From positions 124,001-188,000 of the forward strand of contig CAXTRK010000003.1 in the NCBI GenBank assembly GCA_964246745.1: a stretch of 64,000 nucleotides of DNA, written 5' to 3'. The notes under the pieces are model-generated. The model saw nothing but the letters and a program-made list of their open reading frames with translations, had not been told where the DNA came from and made no database searches. Positions 25,437 through 33,925 of this stretch are shown here, piece after piece. The stretch comes from Lichenicoccus sp964246745. Lineage in GTDB: Bacteria > Pseudomonadota > Alphaproteobacteria > Acetobacterales > Acetobacteraceae. The translations under genes were made by a program, and so were the position numbers. Numbering within the stretch: the first letter of the stretch is position 1; the number at the start of each line of letters is the position of its first letter.

Positions 25437-26959
25437 GCACGCTGCGCCTCATCCTCGGCGATCAGCTCACCGAGGCGATCTCGTCGCTCGATGGGCTTGA
25501 TCCCCGGCACGACACCGTGCTGATGGCCGAGGTGCGTGACGAATGCACCTATGTCCGCCACCATAAGAAGAAGATCGTGCTGGTGCTCTCGGCGATGCGC
25601 CACTTCGCCGCCCGGTTGCGGGAGCGTGGCGTATCCGTCGCGTACGTGACGCTGGATGATCCCGACAACACGCATTCGCTGCGCGGCGAGGTGCTGCGCG
25701 CGTCGGCACGGCTTGCACCGGAGCGGATCGTGGTCACCGAGGCCGGGGAATGGCGCCTCTATTCGGACATGGCCGGCTGGCAGGAGGCGAGCGGCATTCC
25801 CACGGAGATCGCCGACGATACGCGCTTCCTGTGCTCGCATCGCCATTTCCGCAGTTGGGCCGGAGATCGCCGCGCGCTACGCATGGAGTTCTTCTACCGG
25901 GAGATGCGCAGGCAGCACGGGGTGCTGATGGAGGAGGACGAGCCGGCCGGCGGACGCTGGAACTTCGACGCGGAGAACCGCAAGCGCATGCCTGGCGCCG
26001 TGCGTGCGCCTGAGGCGCCTTCGTTCGCGCCGGATGCGGTGACGCAGGAGGTGATCACCCTCGTCGGGCGTGAATTCTCCGACCATTTTGGCGACCTGGA
26101 AGGTTTCGACCTGCCGGTGACATCGGAGCAGGCGGATCGCGCGCTCGAGCATTTCGTGCGTGAGCGCCTCGCCGGCTTCGGCGATTGGCAGGATTTCATG
26201 CGCGGCGGCGACGCGGTGCTGTTCCACGCGCTGATCTCGACCTCGCTCAATACCGGTCTGCTCGATCCGCTCGCGGCATGCCGTGCCGCGGAGTCGGCAT
26301 GGCGGGACGGCTCGGCGCCGCTGAACGCGGTCGAAGGCTTCGTGCGCCAGATCCTCGGCTGGCGGGAATATGTACGCGGCATCTACTGGCTGCGCATGCC
26401 GCAATACGGACGCCTCAACGCGCTGGGCGCCACACGCAAGCTGCCCTGGTTCTACTGGTCGGGTGAGACGCAGATGCGCTGCGTCTCCGAGGTTGTGCGC
26501 GGCACACGCGCCAATGCCTACGCGCACCACATCCAGCGGCTGATGGTCACCGGCAATTTCGCCCTCCTCGCCGGCCTTGATCCGGACGAGGTCGATGAGT
26601 GGTACCTGATTGTCTATGCGGATGCGTATCAGTGGGTGGAGATGCCCAACGTGCGCGGCATGGCGCTGTTCGCCGATGGCGGGGTGATGGCGTCGAAACC
26701 CTATGCCGCCTCTGGCGCCTATATCAACCGGATGAGCGACTATTGCTCAGGCTGTGCCTACGACGTGAAAGCGGCGACCGGCGCACGCGCCTGTCCGTTC
26801 AACTTCCTCTATTGGGATTTCATCGCCCGCCATCAGGACCGTTTCGCGGCCAACCCGCGCATGGCCATGCCGGTTCGCACGCTCGCGCGAATGGACCCCG
26901 CGCGTGTGGCCGCCATGCGCGCGCAGGCGGCCTCGTTCCTGGATGCCCTGGAGATCTAG
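25433..26959 (+). CDS. FeS-type bacterial cryptochrome/photolyase (PhrB-like)
   Basis: The 508-residue protein belongs to the deoxyribodipyrimidine photolyase-related (FeS-BCP) group, whose PhrB member repairs (6-4) photoproducts using FAD, an antenna chromophore and a [4Fe-4S] cluster. The N-terminus LRLILGDQLT is diagnostic. Cluster ligands are one Cys in QMRCVSE (~346) and three in SDYCSGCAYDVK and ARACPFNF (~436-453). The FAD region contains QILGWREYVRGIYW and AYAHHIQRLMV. It overlaps smr by 4 bp. Length is normal. The repair specificity is inferred from the family. Confidence 0.93.
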   Translation: MSTLRLILGDQLTEAISSLDGLDPRHDTVLMAEVRDECTYVRHHKKKIVLVLSAMRHFAARLRERGVSVAYVTLDDPDNTHSLRGEVLRASARLAPERIVVTEAGEWRLYSDMAGWQEASGIPTEIADDTRFLCSHRHFRSWAGDRRALRMEFFYREMRRQHGVLMEEDEPAGGRWNFDAENRKRMPGAVRAPEAPSFAPDAVTQEVITLVGREFSDHFGDLEGFDLPVTSEQADRALEHFVRERLAGFGDWQDFMRGGDAVLFHALISTSLNTGLLDPLAACRAAESAWRDGSAPLNAVEGFVRQILGWREYVRGIYWLRMPQYGRLNALGATRKLPWFYWSGETQMRCVSEVVRGTRANAYAHHIQRLMVTGNFALLAGLDPDEVDEWYLIVYADAYQWVEMPNVRGMALFADGGVMASKPYAASGAYINRMSDYCSGCAYDVKAATGARACPFNFLYWDFIARHQDRFAANPRMAMPVRTLARMDPARVAAMRAQAASFLDALEI

Positions 26960-26977
26960 GCGGAGATCTACGAGGGT

Positions 26978-28099
26978 TCAGGCCGGCCGCCAGTCGGTTC
27001 GCCCGGCGATCCAGCGACGCAGCGCCAGCAATGTGTTCTCGCCGGCGACGACGGCGGACAGCGCGGAGAGGCATTGCGGCGCCGCCAACGGGTCGAGCTG
27101 CGCCTTGCGTGCATCCCTCGCTAGCGCCGGACTGGCCACGGCGTTGCCGCATGCCGTACGCCATTGCGCGACCAGTGCCGCCGGCGTGAGCGGCTGCAGC
27201 ACCAGCGCCGCGTCGAGACGCGCCGCCGCCGCGGTCGATGTCCAGGCCGCGAACAGCACGCCCGACGGCGCACGGCCGAAGGTGCCGCGATACAGTTCCG
27301 GCAGCGTCGGAACCGTGGGCAGCGCAGGGTCTCGCGCGGCCGCGTCACTGCCGCCGCCTAGCGCAAAGATCGGGCGCAGTGCCAGGCCGGACCCTGGTCC
27401 GCACAGCACAGCCGCGCGCGCCGGCACGTCGCGGCCGGCGAGCAGGACCGCATCGACACGGCCCTCACGCAAAGCCGTGCCGGCATCCTCGGAATCGGCC
27501 AGGCCGAACACCGGCGACGGCGTGGCCCCGAGCAGGCTTAGTCCCAGCAAGGCGGCAAGCTCGATTCCGCTCGGTGTCGACGCCGCCACGCGGAGTGCCG
27601 ACGGGTGTGGGCCGGCACGGCCGACCAGGACCGCCGAGCTCACGCTGGTCAGCGCCGGCACCCAGCGCCCGGCATCGAAATGCACGCGACGGTCGCCCGC
27701 GAGCCACGCCATCGCCGCCGCTCCGGGCACCAGCAGCGCCGTCGAGCCGTCCGGATTGCTCAGCGCCTCGAAGGCGTTGGCGCCGGTGACGCCGTCGCGC
27801 CCGCCGACGGCGTCGATGTTCAGAGTGCGGCCGGGATGCAGCGTGGCCGAGAGCGGAGCCGCCAACTGCTCGGCCAGACGAGCGGTGCCTGCATGGCCTG
27901 GGCCCGCCACCATCATCGTGGCATTGCTCAGACTAGGCATCGACGCGCCAGCCGACGCCATCGCCAGTCTGGCCGCTTCTCTGGCCGCTTCGTCCGCGTC
28001 CGCCCGCCTGCCCACGAGCGTTGTGGCGGGCGCCGCCAGCCCAAGCATGATGCCGCGCCGCAACAGCACGCGTCGCGAACAGCCCCGCTGAACGCTCAT
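26978..28099 (-). CDS. TctC/Bug-like periplasmic binding protein (orphan)
   Basis: The 373 residues start with a twin-arginine-like leader (RRVLLRRGIML, ~9-19). A region around residues 80-150 reads like the Bug/TctC family of tripartite tricarboxylate transporters, with NIDAVGGRDGVTGANAFEAL and PDGSTALLVPG. Such proteins bind carboxylates in the periplasm for TctAB. No tctA or tctB is present. The C-terminal half is Ala-rich and divergent. It overlaps hemF by 4 bp, so it is co-translated with a heme gene, an unusual partner. The call rests on local similarity only; a secreted protein of other function is possible. Confidence 0.6.
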   Translation of the reverse strand: MSVQRGCSRRVLLRRGIMLGLAAPATTLVGRRADADEAAREAARLAMASAGASMPSLSNATMMVAGPGHAGTARLAEQLAAPLSATLHPGRTLNIDAVGGRDGVTGANAFEALSNPDGSTALLVPGAAAMAWLAGDRRVHFDAGRWVPALTSVSSAVLVGRAGPHPSALRVAASTPSGIELAALLGLSLLGATPSPVFGLADSEDAGTALREGRVDAVLLAGRDVPARAAVLCGPGSGLALRPIFALGGGSDAAARDPALPTVPTLPELYRGTFGRAPSGVLFAAWTSTAAAARLDAALVLQPLTPAALVAQWRTACGNAVASPALARDARKAQLDPLAAPQCLSALSAVVAGENTLLALRRWIAGRTDWRPA

Positions 28100-29013
28100 G
28101 GCCAGCGCACTTCCGGCGGCAGGCTCATCAGGATCGCCTCGACATTGCCGCCCGTCTGCAGCCCGAACAGCGTGCCCCGGTCGTGCAGCAGGTTGAACTC
28201 GACATAGCGGCCGCGACGGATCAACTGATGGTGCCGCTGCGCCTCGCTCCAGGATCCGTGCATACGCGCGCGAACGATGCGCGGATAGACCCCGAGGAAC
28301 GCCTCGCCGACATCGCGTGTGAAGGCGAAATCGTCTTCTGGAGCGGCGGTCGCAAGCCGATCAAAGAAGATGCCGCCGAGGCCGCGCGGCTCGCTGCGGT
28401 GCGGCAGGTAGAAGTAGCGGTCGCACCACTCCTTGTAGCGCGGATAGTAGGACGGATCATGCCGGTCGCACGCCTGTCGGAAGGCGTCATGGAACAGCGA
28501 CGCGTCCCATTGCGCGGCATCGCTCTCGGGAAACATCGGCGTGATATCGCCGCCGCCGCCGAACCAGCCCTGCGTGGTCACGATCATGCGTGTGTTGAAA
28601 TGCGCTGCCGGCACCAGCGGACTGCACGGGTGCGCCACCAGGCTGATGCCAGAGGCCCAGAAGCGCGGGTCCACGGCGGCGCCCGGAATCGACCCGCGGA
28701 ACTGCGGACTGAACATGCCCTGCACGGTCGAGACGTTGACGCCGATCTTTTCCAGCACGCGTCCACGCATCAGGCTGATCACGCCGCCGCCACCAGCGGC
28801 CTCGTTCGGTTCCTCCTCGGACGCATCGTCCCCAAGGCGGCGCCACGCTTTGCGCTCGAACCTGCCTGGCGGCAGGCCCGAGTCGAACTCGTCCTCGATC
28901 GTCTCGAACGCGTCGCAGAGCCGGTCGCGCAGGCTCTCGAACCAGGCTCGCGCCGAGTCGCGTAGCGCGTCGTGCGCTGGCCGCGCGTCACCCTGATCAA
29001 GCGAAAGTGGCAC
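28096..29013 (-). CDS. hemF: oxygen-dependent coproporphyrinogen III oxidase
   Basis: HemF (305 residues) converts coproporphyrinogen III to protoporphyrinogen IX with O2 in heme synthesis. The family blocks are complete: GGGGVISLMRGRVLEKIGVN, MVTT-like MIVTTQGWFGGGGDITP, the His/Asp region DRHDPSYYPRYKEWCDRYF, RGLGGIFFD, and C-terminal GRYVEFNLLHDRGTLFGLQT. It begins a leftward two-gene unit with the binding-protein gene. It is divergent from the cytochrome bc1 genes, so heme synthesis and a heme-requiring respiratory complex share a 118-bp intergenic region. An aerobic lifestyle is implied. Confidence 0.97.
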   Translation of the reverse strand: MPLSLDQGDARPAHDALRDSARAWFESLRDRLCDAFETIEDEFDSGLPPGRFERKAWRRLGDDASEEEPNEAAGGGGVISLMRGRVLEKIGVNVSTVQGMFSPQFRGSIPGAAVDPRFWASGISLVAHPCSPLVPAAHFNTRMIVTTQGWFGGGGDITPMFPESDAAQWDASLFHDAFRQACDRHDPSYYPRYKEWCDRYFYLPHRSEPRGLGGIFFDRLATAAPEDDFAFTRDVGEAFLGVYPRIVRARMHGSWSEAQRHHQLIRRGRYVEFNLLHDRGTLFGLQTGGNVEAILMSLPPEVRWP

Positions 29014-29131
29014 GCGCGGTCGAACTCCTCTGCCCGGTCTGGTTGCGATGCGTTCCTGGCGTCCCTACAGTGCGGCTGCGGAGGCGCTTCGTCGAGGGCC
29101 GCTCCATGCCAACCGGCCGAAGGACCGCCTG

Positions 29132-30388
29132 ATGCCCGATTCGCCCGCTCCCGGATGGCGCCCGCAAGACGGCAGCTCTTTGGCACGCTGGATTGATCAA
29201 CGCCTGCCCGTGGTCTCCGGTTTTCGCCGCGAATATGTCGACTTCCCGATGCCGCGCAACCTCAACAGCCTGTGGAACTTCGGGGCGTTCGCCACGGTGG
29301 CGCTGGCCACGCTGATCCTGAGCGGCATCTTTCTCGCCATCAACTACACCGCCACCACGGCGGATGCCTTCAGCAGCGTCGAGGCGATCGACCGCGAGGT
29401 CAGCTTCGGCTGGTTGATCCGCTCGATCCACATGGCCGCCGCCAGCCTGTTCTTCGCCGTGCTCTACGTTCACATCTTCCGCTCGCTCTATTACGGCTCC
29501 TACAAGCGCCCGCGCGAGCTGCTCTGGGTGATCGGCGCGAGCCTGCTGCTGATGGTGATGGTGACCGCCTTTGCCGGCTACGTGCTGCCCTGGGGCCAGA
29601 TGAGCTACTGGGGCGCCGTCGTGGTGGGCAACGCGCTCTCCGCGATCCCCGTCATCGGCCAGCCGCTGGCGGCGTGGCTGCAAGGCGGCGCTTCGCTCGG
29701 CGATGCGGCGCTGCATCGCTTCTACGTGCTGCATTTCGCCATGGGCTTCCTGATCCTGGGTGTGGTGATGGTGCATGTCGCGGCCCTGCACGTGCACGGA
29801 TCCAACAACCCGCTCGGCATCGACGTGCGGGACAAGCAGGACACGCTGCCGTTCCATCCGTTCTATACCGCCAAGGACGGCGTCGGACTGTGCGTGTTCC
29901 TGATCGTCTTTGCGGGCCTGGTGTTCTATCTGCCGGGCTGGCTCACGCAGCCGGACAACTATATCGAGGCCAATCCGCTCTCGACCCCGTCCGACATCAC
30001 GCCGGAATGGTATTTCGCGCCTTATTACGCGGTGCTTCGCGCGGTGCCGTCGAAGTTCGGCGGCCTGGCGCTGGCGGCGGGGTCCGTGCTGGTGCTGTTC
30101 GCGGTACCTTGGCTCGACACCTCGCCGGTGCGCAGCGCCCGCTTCCGGCCGATCACCCGACGATTGATGCCATGCCTGATCGCAAGCTTCTCGCTGCTGC
30201 TGGTGTGTGGCTTGCACCCGCCCTCCGGGATCTGGCTGCTGTTGTCCCGGCTCGCCAGCTTCTACTGGTTTCTGCACTTCCTGGTGTTGATGCCGCTTCT
30301 GAGCCGCCTGGAAGCTCCGTCGCCGCTGCCTCGGAGCATCGGCGGTCCGGAACTCCTGCCAGGCGCCCCAGCGACAGAGCGGAATTGA
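29132..30388 (+). CDS. petB: ubiquinol-cytochrome c reductase cytochrome b subunit
   Basis: The 418-residue cytochrome b of the bc1 complex oxidises ubiquinol at Qo and reduces quinone at Qi. Heme-ligand His pairs sit in SIHMAAASLFF plus LYVHIFRSLYYGSYK, and RFYVLHFAMGFL plus MVHVAALHVHGSNNP. The Qo-site motif reads PEWYF (TPEWYFAPYYAVLR), with the cd1 loop GQMSYWGAVVVGNALSA. The ATG at 29132 follows GAAGGA; the frame extends 28 codons upstream without family similarity. It is fused in neither direction, and petC follows with a 1-bp overlap. No Rieske gene (petA) precedes it, which is atypical. Confidence 0.96.
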   Translation: MPDSPAPGWRPQDGSSLARWIDQRLPVVSGFRREYVDFPMPRNLNSLWNFGAFATVALATLILSGIFLAINYTATTADAFSSVEAIDREVSFGWLIRSIHMAAASLFFAVLYVHIFRSLYYGSYKRPRELLWVIGASLLLMVMVTAFAGYVLPWGQMSYWGAVVVGNALSAIPVIGQPLAAWLQGGASLGDAALHRFYVLHFAMGFLILGVVMVHVAALHVHGSNNPLGIDVRDKQDTLPFHPFYTAKDGVGLCVFLIVFAGLVFYLPGWLTQPDNYIEANPLSTPSDITPEWYFAPYYAVLRAVPSKFGGLALAAGSVLVLFAVPWLDTSPVRSARFRPITRRLMPCLIASFSLLLVCGLHPPSGIWLLLSRLASFYWFLHFLVLMPLLSRLEAPSPLPRSIGGPELLPGAPATERN

Positions 30389-31110
30389 TGCGAGGCTGGC
30401 GGATCGCCGCATTCCAGGCCGCCGCATTCCTCGCCGCCGCTCCGGCCGAGTCGCAGACGCTCTCGGCCATGCCCATCCCGCGCCGCTCCTGGAGTTTCGA
30501 GAGCCCGCTCGGCAGCTTTGATCTTGCCAGCGCGCAGCGCGGCTATGCGGTCTATGCCCAGGTTTGCGCCGCCTGCCATTCCATGCGCCAGGTCCGCTTC
30601 CGCGACCTTGCCGGACTCGGGCTTGACCATGACGAGATCAGCGCGATCGCGTCGGCGAGAAAGGCGGCGCCGGACGGGCGCTTTCCGCCTTCCTATCCCA
30701 GCGATGCCGCGGCGCGTGCCGCCAACAACGGCGTGGTTCCGCCCGACCTGTCGCGTCTGGCCCGGACGATCCCCGGCGGCGCCAGTTTCATCGACGCCTA
30801 CCTGACCGGCTTTCGGCCGACGCCGCCGAATGTCGCCTCCGATCCCGGCATGCACTACAACCTCTATATTCCCGGCCGCGCGGTGGCCATGCCGAATCCG
30901 CTGCATGATGGCCAGATGACGTTCCTCGGCGGCGGCGCCGCCACGGCCGCTTCCATGGCGCGCGATGTGAGCACCTTCCTGGCCTGGGCGGCGCGTCCGC
31001 ATCTGGTGGAGCGACGCCGACTCGGCGTGCGCGTGCTGACCTATCTATTCCTGCTGCTGGTCCTGGTGACCGTGATCAAAAGAAGGGTGTGGAGCAATGT
31101 CCGTCTCTGA
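30388..31110 (+). CDS. petC: ubiquinol-cytochrome c reductase cytochrome c1 subunit
   Basis: The 240-residue cytochrome c1 carries a signal peptide (~1-23), the heme attachment motif CAACHSM (~63), SYPSDAAARAANNG and PPDLSRLARTI as in alphaproteobacterial c1, a Met ligand region PNPLHDGQMTF, and a C-terminal membrane anchor (~215-233) ending in basic residues. It passes electrons from the Rieske centre to soluble cytochrome c. The start overlaps the petB stop by one base (TGATG). The gene overlaps mtnP by 14 bp. An open frame extends far upstream, but it is an out-of-phase shadow of petB. Confidence 0.95.
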   Translation: MRGWRIAAFQAAAFLAAAPAESQTLSAMPIPRRSWSFESPLGSFDLASAQRGYAVYAQVCAACHSMRQVRFRDLAGLGLDHDEISAIASARKAAPDGRFPPSYPSDAAARAANNGVVPPDLSRLARTIPGGASFIDAYLTGFRPTPPNVASDPGMHYNLYIPGRAVAMPNPLHDGQMTFLGGGAATAASMARDVSTFLAWAARPHLVERRRLGVRVLTYLFLLLVLVTVIKRRVWSNVRL

Positions 31111-31999
31111 AGCGCAAGACGGCGTCGAGCCGGTGATCGGCGTCATTGGCGGCTCCGGCCTCTATGACATCGAGGGCCTCGAGGAGAAGCAATGGCGCGA
31201 GGTGGCGACGCCGTGGGGCGCGCCGTCCGATGCGCTTCTGTTCGGCCGCCTCGGCGGCGTGCGCTGCGTGTTCCTGCCGCGTCATGGGCGCGGCCACAGG
31301 ATCCCCCCGAGCCGTCTGAACTCGCGCGCCAACATCGACGCGATGAAGCGCGCGGGCGTCACCGAACTGATTTCGCTCTCCGCGGTGGGTTCGCTGAAGC
31401 AGGAGCTGCCGCCCGGTCACTTCGTCATCATCGACCAATTCATCGACCGCACGTTCGCGCGCGAGAAGAGCTTCTTCGACACCGGCGTCGTCGCCCATGT
31501 CTCGATGGCCGACCCGCTTTGCGCGCGGCTTGGCGACGCACTGGAAGCCGCTGCACGCGCGGAACGCCTGCCGATCAGCCGTGGCGGCACCTACCTGGTC
31601 ATGGAGGGGCCTCAATTCTCCACCCGCGCGGAGAGCGCGCTCTATCGAAGCTGGGAGTGTGCGGTCGTCGGCATGACCAACATGCCGGAGGCCAAGCTCG
31701 CTCGCGAAGCGGAGCTCTGTTACGCCACGGTGGCGATGGTGACCGACTATGATTGCTGGCATCCGGGCCATGACAGCGTGACCGTGGACGCCGTGATCGC
31801 GGTGATGCAGTCCAACGCCGATCGCGCGCGTGACCTGCTACGTGCGGTGATTTCCCGCCTTGGCCAGCCCAGAGGACACTGTGCCGCGGGCTGTGACCGG
31901 GCGCTTGATCATGCCCTGATCACCCCGCCGGCGGCGCGTGACCCGGAACTCATCGCCAGGCTCGACGCGGTCGCGGGCAGGGTGATCGGCCCGCCGTGA
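31097..31999 (+). CDS. mtnP: S-methyl-5'-thioadenosine phosphorylase
   Basis: The 300-residue PNP/MTAP-family enzyme cleaves methylthioadenosine to adenine and methylthioribose-1-phosphate, the first step of methionine salvage. GVIGGSGLYDIEGLE, the phosphate site LPRHGRGHRIPPSRLNSRAN, LISLSAVGSLK, YLVMEGPQFSTRAES and MTNMPEAKLAREAELCYATV are the MTAP blocks. It begins inside the end of petC (14-bp overlap), so it rides on the bc1 transcript although its role is unrelated. It converges on a DUF3309 gene. Confidence 0.96.
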   Translation: MSVSEAQDGVEPVIGVIGGSGLYDIEGLEEKQWREVATPWGAPSDALLFGRLGGVRCVFLPRHGRGHRIPPSRLNSRANIDAMKRAGVTELISLSAVGSLKQELPPGHFVIIDQFIDRTFAREKSFFDTGVVAHVSMADPLCARLGDALEAAARAERLPISRGGTYLVMEGPQFSTRAESALYRSWECAVVGMTNMPEAKLAREAELCYATVAMVTDYDCWHPGHDSVTVDAVIAVMQSNADRARDLLRAVISRLGQPRGHCAAGCDRALDHALITPPAARDPELIARLDAVAGRVIGPP

Positions 32000-32014
32000 C
32001 CGTCCGGGCGACGC

Positions 32015-32170
32015 TCAGATCCGCCCGATCACCAGCAGCACGATGACGATGATCAGCACCAGGCCGAGGCCGCCTGACGGGAAGTAGCCCCAGGACCCGC
32101 TATAGCCCCAGGTCGGCAAGGCGCCGATCAGGAGCAGAATGATGATAATCAGCAGAATCGTTCCGAGCAT
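32015..32170 (-). CDS. DUF3309 family small membrane protein
   Basis: A 51-residue protein begins MLGTILLIIIILLLIGALPT, continues with a short Trp/Gly/Tyr-rich loop (GYSGSWGYFPSGG) and a second hydrophobic stretch ending LLVIGRI. This two-helix hairpin with its WGY...PSGG middle is the DUF3309 family, common in Proteobacteria and of unknown function. It was too short for the usual 60-residue cutoff. It converges on mtnP with a 15-bp gap and is divergent from the serine hydrolase gene. Confidence 0.88.
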   Translation of the reverse strand: MLGTILLIIIILLLIGALPTWGYSGSWGYFPSGGLGLVLIIVIVLLVIGRI

Positions 32171-32239
32171 CCGCACGTTTCTCCAGGCAATCATAACGTG
32201 TCCGGGATAACGAGCATGGTTACAGGGAGTTCACAAAGC

Positions 32240-33466
32240 ATGGGAAAAAGCCAAGGCGCGAGCGCCGACGCCGCCACGGCCGGCCTGGACCAGGCGCGGC
32301 TATCCCGGATCGATGGCTGGATGGAGGCGCTGGTCGCGGACGGCACGCTCGCCGGTCTGAGCGTGGCCATCGTCCGACGCGGCCTGATTGCCTACCGGCG
32401 CTGCGCCGGCTTCGCCGACCGTGAGCGCGGCACCGCGTGGGCGTCCGATACCATCGTGCGCATCTATTCGATGACCAAGCCGCTGGTGAGCGTGGCCATC
32501 ATGATGCTCTACGAGGAGGGACGCTTTCAGCTCGACGATCCGATCTCCCGCTTCCTGCCGTGCTTCGCCGGTCAGCGGGTCGCCAGCGGTGGCGGCGGCG
32601 CCGGCCTGGAGACGGTGCCGGCGGAGCGCGACATCAGCTTCCGCGATCTGCTCACCCACACCGCCGGGCTGACCTACGGCTTCATCGAGGCAAGTCCGGT
32701 CGATGCGCTGTATCGCGCCCACGGCATCGATTTTCAGGCCTCCGATTCGAGTCTCGGCGAGCTTGTCGAGCGGGCGGCGTCATTGCCGCTGCTGGCCCAG
32801 CCGGGGCAGGCCTGGAACTACAGCATCGCCACCGACGTGCTGGGCCATCTGGTCGAGCGTATTTCCGGCAGCGCCCTGTCCGATTTCCTGCACGCGCGCA
32901 TCCTTGCCCCGCTCGGCATGGTCGATACCGGCTTTCACGTGGCCCCGGACAAGCTCGGCCGCTTCGCCGCCAGCTACGTGCGCAGGCATGGGCAGCTCTC
33001 CTTGTATGACGACCCGGGACGAAGCCGCTTCGCCTCGCCGACGCCGCTCTGTTCAGGCGGCGGCGGGCTTTGCTCGACCGAAGGCGATTACCTGCGCTTC
33101 TGCCGGATGATGCTGAACCGGGGCGAGCTTGACGGCGTCCGACTGCTCGGACGCAAGACGGTGGCCTTGATGACCAGCAACCATCTGCGTGGCGACATGG
33201 CCGACATGGGCCAGAGGCGCTTCAGCGAGTCCTCGTATGAGGGGATCGGCTTCGGCCTGGGCTTTTCCGTCATGCTCGATCCGGCCCGCGCGCAGGTCCT
33301 CGGCACGCCGGGCGAGTATGCCTGGGGAGGTGCGGCCAGCACGGCGTTCTGGATCGATCCCGCCGAGCAGATGATCGTGATCCTCCTGACCCAGTTCCTG
33401 CCTTCGTCGGCGCTGCAAATCCGACGCGAACTGCGTGTGCTGACCTACCAGGCACTCATCGACTGA
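32240..33466 (+). CDS. beta-lactamase-fold serine hydrolase (class C-like esterase)
   Basis: About 408 residues of the beta-lactamase/penicillin-binding-protein-like esterase family. The SxxK nucleophile is in YSMTKPLVSVAIMM, WNYSIATDVLGHLVERISG provides the Tyr-containing second motif, and EYAWGGAASTAFWIDP the third. Such proteins include esterases, EstB and peptidases; true beta-lactamase activity is uncommon. No secretion signal is visible from the chosen ATG (32240, preceded by AGGGAG); an ATG at 32216 or GTG at 32198 would add a few residues. It converges on the DMT permease gene. Substrate unknown. Confidence 0.88.
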   Translation: MGKSQGASADAATAGLDQARLSRIDGWMEALVADGTLAGLSVAIVRRGLIAYRRCAGFADRERGTAWASDTIVRIYSMTKPLVSVAIMMLYEEGRFQLDDPISRFLPCFAGQRVASGGGGAGLETVPAERDISFRDLLTHTAGLTYGFIEASPVDALYRAHGIDFQASDSSLGELVERAASLPLLAQPGQAWNYSIATDVLGHLVERISGSALSDFLHARILAPLGMVDTGFHVAPDKLGRFAASYVRRHGQLSLYDDPGRSRFASPTPLCSGGGGLCSTEGDYLRFCRMMLNRGELDGVRLLGRKTVALMTSNHLRGDMADMGQRRFSESSYEGIGFGLGFSVMLDPARAQVLGTPGEYAWGGAASTAFWIDPAEQMIVILLTQFLPSSALQIRRELRVLTYQALID

Positions 33467-33478
33467 CTCTCCTGGACG

Positions 33479-33925
33479 CTAAAACAGCGCCACCAGAATG
33501 ACGCCGATGATCGCCAGCGCGCCGCCGATCAGCCTCAGCGCGGTCGCCGGGCGATGCTCCAGCCCGAGCACGCCGAACTGGTCGAGCAGGATCGAGAGAA
33601 TGACGGCGCAGACCAGCGTCACGATGGTGAACGTCGCCGAACCGATGCGCTTGGTCGCGACCGCGGCCGACGCGACGAAGGCGAGATTACACAGGCCGCC
33701 GAGCCACGCCCACCATGGCAGCGTCGCGATCCGCTGTCCGACGCCTCGAAACGACAGCCCGAGAAAGGGGCTGAGCAGCAGTACGCCGATGATTGCAACC
33801 AGGTAGATCAGCAGCGAGGTGAGCACGACCTGTCCGATGCCTTTATGCATCCCCGCGTTGGCGGCCGACTGGATCGGGTTGCCGAGCCCGGCAAGCGCCG
33901 CAAGGCCGATCAGGAGAAGCTTCAC
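33479..33925 (-). CDS. DMT-family transporter, YdcZ/DUF606 type
   Basis: The 148-residue protein has five predicted membrane helices. It begins with an N-terminal GLGNPIQSAANAGMHKGIG segment and has ATLPWWAWLGGLCNLAFV in the middle, both characteristic of the half-size YdcZ (DUF606) drug/metabolite transporters. These act as homo- or hetero-dimers; substrate unknown. It overlaps the Gfo/Idh oxidoreductase by 4 bp at its start, so the two are coupled, which might point to export or import of a sugar-like compound. That link is only contextual. Confidence 0.87.
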   Translation of the reverse strand: MKLLLIGLAALAGLGNPIQSAANAGMHKGIGQVVLTSLLIYLVAIIGVLLLSPFLGLSFRGVGQRIATLPWWAWLGGLCNLAFVASAAVATKRIGSATFTIVTLVCAVILSILLDQFGVLGLEHRPATALRLIGGALAIIGVILVALF

